A stretch of DNA of 49,440 nucleotides from Flavobacterium hydrocarbonoxydans (lineage in GTDB: Bacteria > Bacteroidota > Bacteroidia > Flavobacteriales > Flavobacteriaceae), in the NCBI RefSeq assembly GCF_009789235.1, contig NZ_WSTB01000018.1, positions 1-49,440 of the forward strand, written 5' to 3'. This document shows positions 24,677-32,675 of the stretch, one piece after another. The notes beneath the pieces were generated by a model. That model was not told where the DNA came from. It did no database searches and was given only the letters and a program-made list of their open reading frames with translations. Positions within the stretch are counted from its first letter, which is position 1. Each line of letters opens with the position of its first letter. The position numbers were made by a program, and so were the translations under genes.

Positions 24677-25813
24677 ATGAAAAAAATACTATTATTGCTT
24701 TTACTGGGCCTTTCCTGGGCCGGTGTGGCACAAAGCAAATACACAATCGAAAAGCAGCTACAGCTCAACACTGTGTTAAGAGGAGATATTGAAGACAGTA
24801 TTCTGGTTAGAAGCGCTGATCGAATCGTAAAAATGATTTCACGAAAGGAATTAGGTTCCAATGAAAATATCAGACCTGTTTCAGATTCCCTTCCGGGAAT
24901 TGTTGATACAATCGCACTTCAGGAATTGGGAGGTGTTGATAAATTAATTAACGGAGTAAGAATTGGAAGAGGAGAAGGAAATTCGCCTAACAATGTCGTA
25001 TTGGGAGATCATATATTAACTACTAATACAACTGGAGATTATAACACTGGAATGGGATCATACGCCTTAGAATTTAATACAACAGGCTATGCCAACACAG
25101 CTATTGGTAATTCTTCAATGAACGCCAATGCCAGCGCAGGTTATACTGTCGCAATAGGTGCTGCAGCTTTATCAAAAATGGTTTCAGGACTAGGCCAATC
25201 AGTAGCAATTGGTGCATTTTCTATGTCTGACGCTACCTCTACTGATAAAAATGTTGCTGTCGGAACCTATTCGTTACGCAACAACACATCCGGTTTTTCA
25301 AATACTGCATTGGGACATAGTTCCCTTACTGCAAGTACCTCAGGTAATTCAAATAATGCTTTTGGTAATTATTCTTTATGGAATATTACGGAAGGTGCTG
25401 CCAATATTGGAATGGGGAAATTTGCCGGACGCTACATTACTACTGGAAACAGTAATATTTATATTGGTGCCGAAGGTGATCCTGCTGATATGGCAACAAG
25501 TAATATTATCAATATAGGAAATAAATTTATTAGCAAATCAAATAATTTGGTTCTATTCCCTCAGCAAACCATTGCTTTAATTAATTCTGACACAACGGGC
25601 AAAGCAATTATAAATAAAGAATATCTAGCCACTGTTACAGCTGTAGTTAATGCTACCACAACTGAATTAACTACTACAAATCTGAATACTCAATATCCCA
25701 ATGCTCAAATTGGATTTCGAGTGCATTGTAGTTCAGTTTCAGGAGGAAGTTTAGTTTACGAAAAAACAAGCGATGCCTGGATTAAGTATGCCAGCATAGT
25801 TGTAAATCCATAA
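24677..25813 (+). CDS. Signal-peptide-bearing, YadA-head-like repeat protein
   Basis: A 378-residue protein with a clear Sec signal peptide (hydrophobic core at residues 4-15, cleavage after GVA18). Residues ~20-60 and the last ~55 residues are shared with the next gene. The middle (about 115-270) is a chain of 14-residue-like repeats with motifs NTAIGNSS, VAIGAAALS, VAVGTYSLR and NTALGHSSL, as in the head of trimeric autotransporter adhesins. That predicts a trimeric left-handed beta-roll. A secreted fibre-like protein within a cytoplasm-assembled tail locus is unexpected. Confidence 0.7.
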   Translation: MKKILLLLLLGLSWAGVAQSKYTIEKQLQLNTVLRGDIEDSILVRSADRIVKMISRKELGSNENIRPVSDSLPGIVDTIALQELGGVDKLINGVRIGRGEGNSPNNVVLGDHILTTNTTGDYNTGMGSYALEFNTTGYANTAIGNSSMNANASAGYTVAIGAAALSKMVSGLGQSVAIGAFSMSDATSTDKNVAVGTYSLRNNTSGFSNTALGHSSLTASTSGNSNNAFGNYSLWNITEGAANIGMGKFAGRYITTGNSNIYIGAEGDPADMATSNIINIGNKFISKSNNLVLFPQQTIALINSDTTGKAIINKEYLATVTAVVNATTTELTTTNLNTQYPNAQIGFRVHCSSVSGGSLVYEKTSDAWIKYASIVVNP

Positions 25814-25822
25814 AAAATAAAG

Positions 25823-26653
25823 ATGAAAAAAATACTATTATTATTGATATTGACCTTTTCGATTACCACAATCGCACAAAGCAAATATACAATCGAAAAA
25901 CAGTTGCAACTTAATACGGTGTATAGAGGAGATCCTGAAGACAGTATCTTAGTCCGAAGCCCTGACAGAATTGTAAAAATGATTTCCAGAAATGAATTAG
26001 GATCAGGCTCAGGAGCTGCTGATTTAGATACTACATTAAAAACAGGTAGTAATGCCTCTATTACTACAGATCTTTTGATAACAGCTCCAAACTTCAATTT
26101 TTCTACAAATAATAGTAGAGGATCTATTTATAACAGTAATAGAGGAATAAATATAGAGGGCCAAAGTCTTGGCGTGTACATAGATGGTCATGCAGGAGGA
26201 ATTCATCTTGGTAATACACCCATAATTGAATTTAATTCACCAACTGAATTTCTTCAGGAAACCAGAATAAAAAATAATTTTATCGTAGGAGATAGTTACT
26301 ATTTAACATTCCCCGGAACTGGAAATACCGGTGTAATTACAAAATCCGGCTTAGGTCCACTAGGGATTTATTGCAGTGGCGGTATTAATATGCAGGGCCC
26401 AAGCATTAAAGTTAACAATCACAACTTAATTGTTGCTGTTAATGGCGCTGTTGCAGCTGAAAATGGCAACATCGTAACGTTAGCTACTAACACCACAACA
26501 ACAGCTTTGAGCAATAGTGCCTTGAATAGTTCGTATCCTCAGGCCACTCCTGGATTCAAGGTCTATTGTTATGAAATTTTTCCAAACAAAACCATTTACG
26601 AAAAAACAACCGAAGGCTGGATTCAGTACTCTTTTTCAGTCGTAAATCCTTAA
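25823..26653 (+). CDS. Signal-peptide-bearing fibre-like protein, paralogue of the upstream gene
   Basis: A 276-residue protein. N-terminal ~60 residues (signal peptide cleaved after IA18, then SKYTIEKQLQLNTVYRGDPE) match the previous gene, as does the C-terminus (Y-E-K-T-T-E-G-W-I-Q-Y ... VVNP). The middle is different: a glycine/asparagine-rich beta region (SRGSIYNSNRGINIEGQSLG) without the AIG repeats. Same frame, same spacing and shared ends suggest duplication followed by exchange of the middle domain. Confidence 0.7.
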   Translation: MKKILLLLILTFSITTIAQSKYTIEKQLQLNTVYRGDPEDSILVRSPDRIVKMISRNELGSGSGAADLDTTLKTGSNASITTDLLITAPNFNFSTNNSRGSIYNSNRGINIEGQSLGVYIDGHAGGIHLGNTPIIEFNSPTEFLQETRIKNNFIVGDSYYLTFPGTGNTGVITKSGLGPLGIYCSGGINMQGPSIKVNNHNLIVAVNGAVAAENGNIVTLATNTTTTALSNSALNSSYPQATPGFKVYCYEIFPNKTIYEKTTEGWIQYSFSVVNP

Positions 26654-26657
26654 AATT

Positions 26658-26852
26658 ATGAACAAACAAAAAATAGCCGCTATCATTAGTGCTTTAATAG
26701 CGCTAACCGGCTTTATAGACACTTCTTTTGATTTGTTACAAAGCGTTGGCCTGAGCCTTCAAACAATTAATCAAATTAAACTTTCAGGATTGATTTTGGC
26801 CGTTGTACTTCCTGGTTTAGCCCCGTTTTTTAGAACCAGAGGTAACACCTAA
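26658..26852 (+). CDS. Holin-like small membrane protein
   Basis: A 64-residue protein with two membrane helices (about residues 6-20 and 41-57), a short polar loop and a charged tail FRTRGNT. Size and topology fit class II holins, which open the inner membrane so the amidase encoded at 14219 can reach the wall. It stands at the end of the structural operon, just before a perfect palindrome. Other small membrane proteins could look alike. Confidence 0.6.
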   Translation: MNKQKIAAIISALIALTGFIDTSFDLLQSVGLSLQTINQIKLSGLILAVVLPGLAPFFRTRGNT

Positions 26853-26902
26853 ATATACGCAGTTTACCAGAATAGATTTTGATTTTATAACCTAAATTTT
26901 TT

Positions 26903-26936
26903 AAAAGAGTTGTTGTTTATAAACAACAACTCTTTT
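26903..26936. terminator. Perfect 34-base palindrome after the structural operon
   Basis: The 17-base half-site AAAAGAGTTGTTGTTTA at 26903-26919 is followed directly by its exact reverse complement. As RNA it forms a 15-16 bp hairpin ending in TTTT, a likely bidirectional terminator. It lies only 15 bases before the next start codon. Confidence 0.75.
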
Positions 26937-26950
26937 GTTAAAGAACACAA

Positions 26951-28417
26951 ATGGATACATATATAAATACTCTTTTCTCTAGGTCAAAAACTAAATTTAA
27001 ACCTGTAAAACGGATTCTAAAACGTAATTTTACGGATTTAGCACAAAACAACTTTTTAAGAAAATCGAAAAAAAACATTTTCGAATCCGTATGGAAAACC
27101 AATAATATCTCCTCAGGATCCAGTGCATCAACACAAATAAAACTACCGCTTATAGCAACTGGTACATACGATTTTGTAGTTGATTGGGGAGATGGGAGTT
27201 CCAACAAGATCACCTCATACAATCACCCCAATACTACACATACCTATGCCATATCAGGAACCTATACAATTAAAATCGAAGGAACTTGTACAGGCTGGCA
27301 ATTTGATAATTCGGGTGACCGATTAAAAATCTTATCGATCAGAACCTGGGGAAGCGCTTTTAGATTGGGCACTAATCAAGGGAACTATTTTTTTGGATGT
27401 GACAATTTGAATTTAGCAACAGTAAAAGATGTTTTGAATTTATCCGGTACTACTCATTTAAATTTTGCATTTAGCAATTGTACAGCATTAACTGAAATTA
27501 GAAAAATAAATAACTGGAATACTTCCGGAGTTGGAGATATGTGTGGTATGTTCTCAGGTTGTACCTTTTTCAACCAAAATTTAGATTTATGGAATACTAC
27601 TGCAGTTACTAACATGAGTTCAATGTTTCGCAGCTGTAGTTCTTTCAATCAAAATCTTGGAAATTGGAATGTTTCTGCTGTTTTCGATTTTTCAAATATG
27701 TTTTATGATTGCACTGTATTTAATAATGGTGGAAGTTGTAATATTAATAACTGGAAAATTAGATCTTCTGGAAACATTGATATGTCGGATATGTTTTCAG
27801 AGTGTAACGCTTTCAATCAAAATATTGGAAATTGGAATACAATTGCCGTAACAACTATGAATAAGATGTTTTCTGGTTGTACTGCTTTTAATCAAAATAT
27901 TGAAAATTGGAATACTACTGCTGTTACCAATATGTTTGCCATGTTTAGAAACTGTAGTCGTTTTAATCAAAATATTGAAAAATGGAATACCGCTGCTGTT
28001 ACAACTATGTACGGCATGTTTTTAAATTGCAGCAGCTTTAATCAAAATATTGGAAATTGGAATACCGCTGCTGTAACCAACATGGGTGGCATGTTTTGGG
28101 AATGCACAGATTTTAACCAGAATATCGAAAATTGGAATACCACTTTGGTCACCAATATGAATGGTATGTTTTACGGTGCTGTAAATTTCGATCAAAATCT
28201 AGGAAATTGGAACGTAGCAACTGTAACCGATTTTTCAACAATGTTTTCCGGCTGTAAACACTTTAATAACGGAGGAAGTCCTGATATTAATAATTGGAAA
28301 TTAAAAACTACAGCTGTAGTTGCAATGTATAATATGTTTAAAAACTGCTCCAGCTTTAATCAAAACATTGAAAATTGGAATGTATCATCTTCAAACTTAC
28401 CGAAAAAAAATCAGTAA
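26951..28417 (+). CDS. DUF285/BspA-like leucine-rich-type repeat protein
   Basis: A 488-residue protein. A basic N-terminus of 45 residues without a signal peptide is followed by a PKD-like beta domain (about 62-111: FVVDWGDGSSNKITSY, THTYAISGTYTIKIEG). From about residue 150 to the end come about a dozen repeats of 24-25 residues with the pattern NWNT-x-x-VTNM-x-x-MF-x-x-C-x-x-FNQNI, the DUF285 (PF03382) repeat of BspA-like surface proteins. Such solenoids bind other proteins. In this place it could be an alternative receptor-binding protein or a carried cargo gene. It lies beyond a terminator, so it may have separate control. Confidence 0.8.
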   Translation: MDTYINTLFSRSKTKFKPVKRILKRNFTDLAQNNFLRKSKKNIFESVWKTNNISSGSSASTQIKLPLIATGTYDFVVDWGDGSSNKITSYNHPNTTHTYAISGTYTIKIEGTCTGWQFDNSGDRLKILSIRTWGSAFRLGTNQGNYFFGCDNLNLATVKDVLNLSGTTHLNFAFSNCTALTEIRKINNWNTSGVGDMCGMFSGCTFFNQNLDLWNTTAVTNMSSMFRSCSSFNQNLGNWNVSAVFDFSNMFYDCTVFNNGGSCNINNWKIRSSGNIDMSDMFSECNAFNQNIGNWNTIAVTTMNKMFSGCTAFNQNIENWNTTAVTNMFAMFRNCSRFNQNIEKWNTAAVTTMYGMFLNCSSFNQNIGNWNTAAVTNMGGMFWECTDFNQNIENWNTTLVTNMNGMFYGAVNFDQNLGNWNVATVTDFSTMFSGCKHFNNGGSPDINNWKLKTTAVVAMYNMFKNCSSFNQNIENWNVSSSNLPKKNQ

Positions 28418-28543
28418 TTGATTAAATATTCCACGAGTACAGGAGCCCAAAACTTGATTTTCAATAAATCTCAACAAATATAATTAACTATAGTTAAGCC
28501 CTAAATTTTACCTACGCCAAAGAATAATTTTAAAAATAATACA

Positions 28544-30694
28544 ATGGCAACAAATATAAACACAATCCTAAGTTGGTTTAAAACCGGACTTAAACCAACA
28601 CAGGCACAATTTTGGGCCTCGTGGCAATCATTTTGGCACAAAGACGAACAGATTCCGCAAAGTAACATTACCGATTTAACATCAACTCTAAATGCCAAAG
28701 CTGAAAAATCACAACTCGAAGGACACAATCATGATCCAAATGCCCACGAAGAAGCTATTGGTGAAAAACTAGACAAAGGCGGTTATACAGGAACTGCAAA
28801 AGATATTGATGAAAGAATTGCCGCAATTGAAAATCCTGACCGGGTTTTGAAATTCGGTACAATCAACATCGCAGGTTTAGCTATAACTATTGAGGCAAAT
28901 GCTTTTGCATGGGTTTTAAATAAAGTAACTTATTTGATTCCTGACGCTTTTACTGAGACCATTCCTGCTGCAACAGCAGGAATGTATCGCAACGATATTT
29001 TAGTCGGAAATCAGTTCGGACAATACTCCATTATAGAAGGTATTGAAGCTGCAAACGGCGAAGCTGCCGCTGAACCGGCTGTACCTACCGGAACTATTAA
29101 ATTAGGTTTTATTTCTGTTTTTGGAACCGCTATTGCAAGCTTTGGAAGTACTCCCTCTATTGAGAAAACTACGATGGTAGATGCTGATAGAATTGTTATT
29201 GATGACAGTGCAGATTCTTTTTCGAAGAAATCTGTTAAATGGGTATCAATTAAAACGTCTTTGAAAACTTGGTTCGATACTATTTACTTGACTCAAAATT
29301 CAAATCAAGAAGTATCTGGAGTTAAGACTTTTTTAGCGGGAAAATTAGGTTTAAGAAATGCGGCCAACACTTTTACTTCCTTTTTTGCAAATTCGAATAC
29401 GGCTGCAAGAACATATACACTTCAAAACAGAAACGGTATCATTGCTGATAATACTGATTTAGCGACTAAGCAATCTACGTTTACAGGAATAGCTAATTAT
29501 ATTGTAAAATCTTTGGATTCATCAACCCTTATATCTAGTCGCTTATTTGATAATGGAACCTTCTTTGGCATTGGAACTTATCGAACTCCAGTTAAAGATT
29601 TTACGTTAGGAAATCAAACCAATAGAGAAATTGGAGTGGAAAATTCCGAGAACACAACTAAAGGAAGGGATCTAATTATTTCAGCAGGTAAAACTATAAA
29701 TTTCATAATCGACTCATCTTTTGTCAAAATTTCTCCATCTGTAGGTTTTCCATCTTATGACATGACAGCTTCATCAAATAATGTTTATGCATGTAATGCC
29801 TCTAAAATTTTTAAACAATCAGGAGGAACTGGACCTTTTTTAGATATAGGAATTGTAACGAGGAATTACAGAGCTATAACTTCAACAATAACAAATGATA
29901 TTTATGTATCTGTTAAGGATGGTGATATATATAAACAAATAAATGAAAGTGGGTCATTTGTGGCTTTAGGACAAACTCCTAGGAATTATACGGGGATGTG
30001 CTCATCTCCAAATGGCGATGTTTACGCTTCTGTTTCAAATGGAGACATATATAAACAGACAGGAGGAAATGGTGATTTTCTTCCGTTAGATCAAACGATT
30101 AGAACTTGGGGAAGAATGGCTGCTGCACCAAACGGAGATATATTTGCTTTAGACAGCTCTAGCATTTATAAGCAATTAGGAGGAGTTGGTGATTTCATCT
30201 TTTATAAAACAGGCGCATATGGCGGAATAGTCATAGCTCCTAATAATAATCTTTACGCAGCTATCGGAATTAATATTTATATGCAGACTAATAGTGATGG
30301 TGCATTTAATCTAACTGATTCTGTTCTTGCGCCCATATGGGGTATGGCCTCATTCGTCAATGGAAATATTTACGCTGGAGATTATTCCAATAATATTTAT
30401 GTACAACAAAACAGCGATACTGGAATTCCTAATTTAGACGGTGGCACATTAAAATTAAAATCTGGTACAGGAAAAGGAAATGCTCAAAGTAAAATAGAAT
30501 TCATAACAGGTCAAAAACTTTCATCTGGAACAGATATGCAGATTGAGACACTTAGAGGTTTTATCGATGAAAACGGACATATGATATGGACTAATATGCC
30601 AACCTTTTCAGATAATTCAGCTGCACTTGCAGGTGGACTTCCTGTTGGATGCGAATATAAAACAGCTACTGGAGACCGAAAAATAGTGTATTGA
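28544..30694 (+). CDS. Large tail fibre with anchor, shaft and propeller-like repeat tip
   Basis: A 716-residue fibre. Residues 1-62 are the anchor shared with 24170. Residues 1 to ~245 are nearly identical to the fibre at 30823 and include PAATAGMYRNDIL and the VDADRIVIDDSADSFSKKSV segment. A shaft follows (NQEVSGVKTFLAGKLGLRNA). From ~400 to ~640 come five or six repeats of about 45 residues with the motif G-D-(I/V)-Y-(A/K)... DIYKQTGGNGDF, which suggests a beta-propeller or tectonin-like sugar-binding tip. The C-terminus (CEYKTATGDRKIVY) resembles many Bacteroidetes fibre ends. Probable receptor-binding protein. Confidence 0.8.
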   Translation: MATNINTILSWFKTGLKPTQAQFWASWQSFWHKDEQIPQSNITDLTSTLNAKAEKSQLEGHNHDPNAHEEAIGEKLDKGGYTGTAKDIDERIAAIENPDRVLKFGTINIAGLAITIEANAFAWVLNKVTYLIPDAFTETIPAATAGMYRNDILVGNQFGQYSIIEGIEAANGEAAAEPAVPTGTIKLGFISVFGTAIASFGSTPSIEKTTMVDADRIVIDDSADSFSKKSVKWVSIKTSLKTWFDTIYLTQNSNQEVSGVKTFLAGKLGLRNAANTFTSFFANSNTAARTYTLQNRNGIIADNTDLATKQSTFTGIANYIVKSLDSSTLISSRLFDNGTFFGIGTYRTPVKDFTLGNQTNREIGVENSENTTKGRDLIISAGKTINFIIDSSFVKISPSVGFPSYDMTASSNNVYACNASKIFKQSGGTGPFLDIGIVTRNYRAITSTITNDIYVSVKDGDIYKQINESGSFVALGQTPRNYTGMCSSPNGDVYASVSNGDIYKQTGGNGDFLPLDQTIRTWGRMAAAPNGDIFALDSSSIYKQLGGVGDFIFYKTGAYGGIVIAPNNNLYAAIGINIYMQTNSDGAFNLTDSVLAPIWGMASFVNGNIYAGDYSNNIYVQQNSDTGIPNLDGGTLKLKSGTGKGNAQSKIEFITGQKLSSGTDMQIETLRGFIDENGHMIWTNMPTFSDNSAALAGGLPVGCEYKTATGDRKIVY

Positions 30695-30822
30695 TTATTT
30701 TGATTAAAGAGTACTAAATCGTTGTATCTTTTATAAAAATCATTACCCTTTTTTCTTCACAAAATAATTAGTAAGGTTATAGAATTATAATCTTTTGAAA
30801 CACAAAATTCCAAACAAAAAAC

Positions 30823-32313
30823 ATGGCAACAAACCTAAACACAATCCTAAGTTGGTTTAAAACCGGACTTAAACCTACACAAGCACAATTTTGGGCTTCG
30901 TGGCAATCATTTTGGCATAAGGATGAACTAATTCCGCAAAGTAATATTGCTGATTTAATATCAACTCTAAATGCTAAAGCTGAGAAATCACAGCTGGAAG
31001 GACACAATCATGATCCTGAGGCTCACTCAGAATCTATTGGTGAAAAACTAGACAAGGGCGGTTATGCAGGAACTGCGAAAGATATAGATGAAAGAATTGC
31101 TGCAATTGAAAATCCTGACCGGGTTTTGAAATTCGGTACAATCAATATCGCTGGTTTAGCTATAACTATTGAGGCCAATGCTTTTGCTTGGGTTTTAAAT
31201 AAAGCTGCTTACTTAACTCCTGACGCTTTTACTGAGACCATTCCTGCTGCAACAGCAGGAATGTATCGTAATGATATTTTAATCGGAAATCAATTTGGAC
31301 AATACTCTATTATAGAAGGTATTGAAGCTGCAAACGGCGAAGCTGCTGCTGAACCGGCTGTCCCCAGTGGAACCATTAAATTAGGTTTTATTTCTGTTTT
31401 TGGAACTGCTATTGCAGGTTCTGGAAGTACTCCCTCTATTGAGAAAACTACGATGGTAGATGCTGATAGAATTGTTATTGATGATAGTGCAGATTCTTTT
31501 TCGAAGAAATCGGTTAAATGGGTATCGATAAAAGCTAATTTAAAAGCTTGGTTTGATACCTTATATAAATCTTGGATTTTAGGTATTAATATACAATCAG
31601 GAATAACTTATACGCTTGGTCTTAATGACTATAATAAAAGAATTGTTTTTACAAACTCTAATCCTGTGGCTTTTACTATACCTACAAATGCGAGTCTTGC
31701 AATTCCTATTGGTTCTAAATTCGAATTTACACAAAAAGGTAATGGTGTTGTGACTTTGGGAGGTGCAGGAATTAATTTTACGACTAATCTACAATTAGTA
31801 ATGGTAAAAGGCGAAACCCGAACCATTACTAAGATAGGTACAGATGAATGGACTGTCGAAGGATTTAATATTCCTAAAAGAACATTTTCTGTTGTTTTTT
31901 CGTGGACAGGAACTTATGTAGGCTCTATTACAGATTACGCTCCTAATAGAGAAGGTGGACATTTTAATAATCCTGTATTTGATACTAGCGTGAATTATGG
32001 TAATCTTTTATACATGCCTTTTAAATGTAAAATTAAAGCAGTTGTTCATGGCGGTAATGCTTTGGGTACGCCAGTAAGTTTGAAGATAAATAAAAGGTTA
32101 GGTTCTTCCGGTTTTGAAACAATAGCTTCTAAAACTGTTGGGCCATATTCAAACGGTTCTACACCTTATGTTTTTTCTTATGGCACAGATATAGACAGTA
32201 CAAAAATTATAGATGCCGGAGGTTCGATAATGATTACGTTTAACAATAATAATGTATCGACAGGAGTATGGAGGACACCATCACTTCTGATATATTTTGA
32301 AGAAGAATTTTAA
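30823..32313 (+). CDS. Second large tail fibre with same anchor and a different tip
   Basis: A 496-residue fibre. About 245 N-terminal residues match the fibre at 28544 almost without gaps, and roughly 740 bases of DNA are highly similar. Then the sequence diverges completely: a beta domain with YTLGLNDYNKRIVFTNSNPV and GSKFEFTQKGNGVVTLGGAG (typical of phage fibre heads), followed by a C-terminal domain (~residues 350-496) ending SLLIYFEEEF. It offers a second receptor specificity on the same baseplate anchor. Confidence 0.8.
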   Translation: MATNLNTILSWFKTGLKPTQAQFWASWQSFWHKDELIPQSNIADLISTLNAKAEKSQLEGHNHDPEAHSESIGEKLDKGGYAGTAKDIDERIAAIENPDRVLKFGTINIAGLAITIEANAFAWVLNKAAYLTPDAFTETIPAATAGMYRNDILIGNQFGQYSIIEGIEAANGEAAAEPAVPSGTIKLGFISVFGTAIAGSGSTPSIEKTTMVDADRIVIDDSADSFSKKSVKWVSIKANLKAWFDTLYKSWILGINIQSGITYTLGLNDYNKRIVFTNSNPVAFTIPTNASLAIPIGSKFEFTQKGNGVVTLGGAGINFTTNLQLVMVKGETRTITKIGTDEWTVEGFNIPKRTFSVVFSWTGTYVGSITDYAPNREGGHFNNPVFDTSVNYGNLLYMPFKCKIKAVVHGGNALGTPVSLKINKRLGSSGFETIASKTVGPYSNGSTPYVFSYGTDIDSTKIIDAGGSIMITFNNNNVSTGVWRTPSLLIYFEEEF

Positions 32314-32504
32314 AACAGACTATAATTAAACTAAATACAACACACTATGTTTCTCCAATTTTAATACAAGGAAAATTTGATAATGTATTTATTAAAGAAA
32401 CCTCATTTGAGTTAGAAAGAGCTGAAAATTACTTACTCATAAATTTTGAAAAGTACTATTTCAGTGGTGAAGAAAAAATCTCAATAACTCATAACACAAG
32501 ATAA
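32301..32504 (+). pseudogene. Remnant of a small gene at the end of the fibre array
   Basis: An open frame without any usual start codon runs to TAA at 32502-32504. From 32322 it reads IIKLNTTHYVSPILIQGKFD, then FELERAENYLLINFEKYYFS, which looks like true protein. It overlaps the end of the second fibre. I read it as the tail end of a lost gene (for example a fibre chaperone or a third fibre cassette). The rest of the 362-base gap up to galM holds an AT-rich stretch and the galM terminator. Confidence 0.4.
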
Positions 32505-32608
32505 TTAAGAATTAAAACAAATAAAGCCTTTTAACATCTTAATTTATCTACTCAGAAAATTCGATTGAATATAAAAAAATCGCGATAACTTTCTCTATCC
32601 TCATAAAA

Positions 32609-32638
32609 AAACCTCGAAAGCCAACACTTTCGAGGTTT
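32609..32638 (-). terminator. Terminator of the arabinose operon
   Basis: AAACCTCGAAAG (32609-32620) pairs perfectly with CTTTCGAGGTTT (32627-32638). On the minus strand the stem is followed by a run of seven T, so it ends transcripts coming from galM. Confidence 0.85.
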
Positions 32639-32675
32639 CTTAGAGAATTACTAAACTAATAAATAAAGCCTAAAA

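Noticed and set aside
27454..27648. Many open frames opposite to, or out of frame with, real genes (for example this one inside the DUF285 gene).
   Set aside because: They lie wholly within well-supported genes, have no family resemblance, and arise from codon bias or repeats.
9680..32504. The tail locus as an extracellular contractile injection system (Afp/PVC-like) or as part of the T6SS.
   Set aside because: There is a single DUF2586-type sheath, a phage repressor, endolysin, spanin and a DUF3164 gene, but no AAA+ ATPase of the eCIS type and no T6SS membrane complex. A phage origin fits better.
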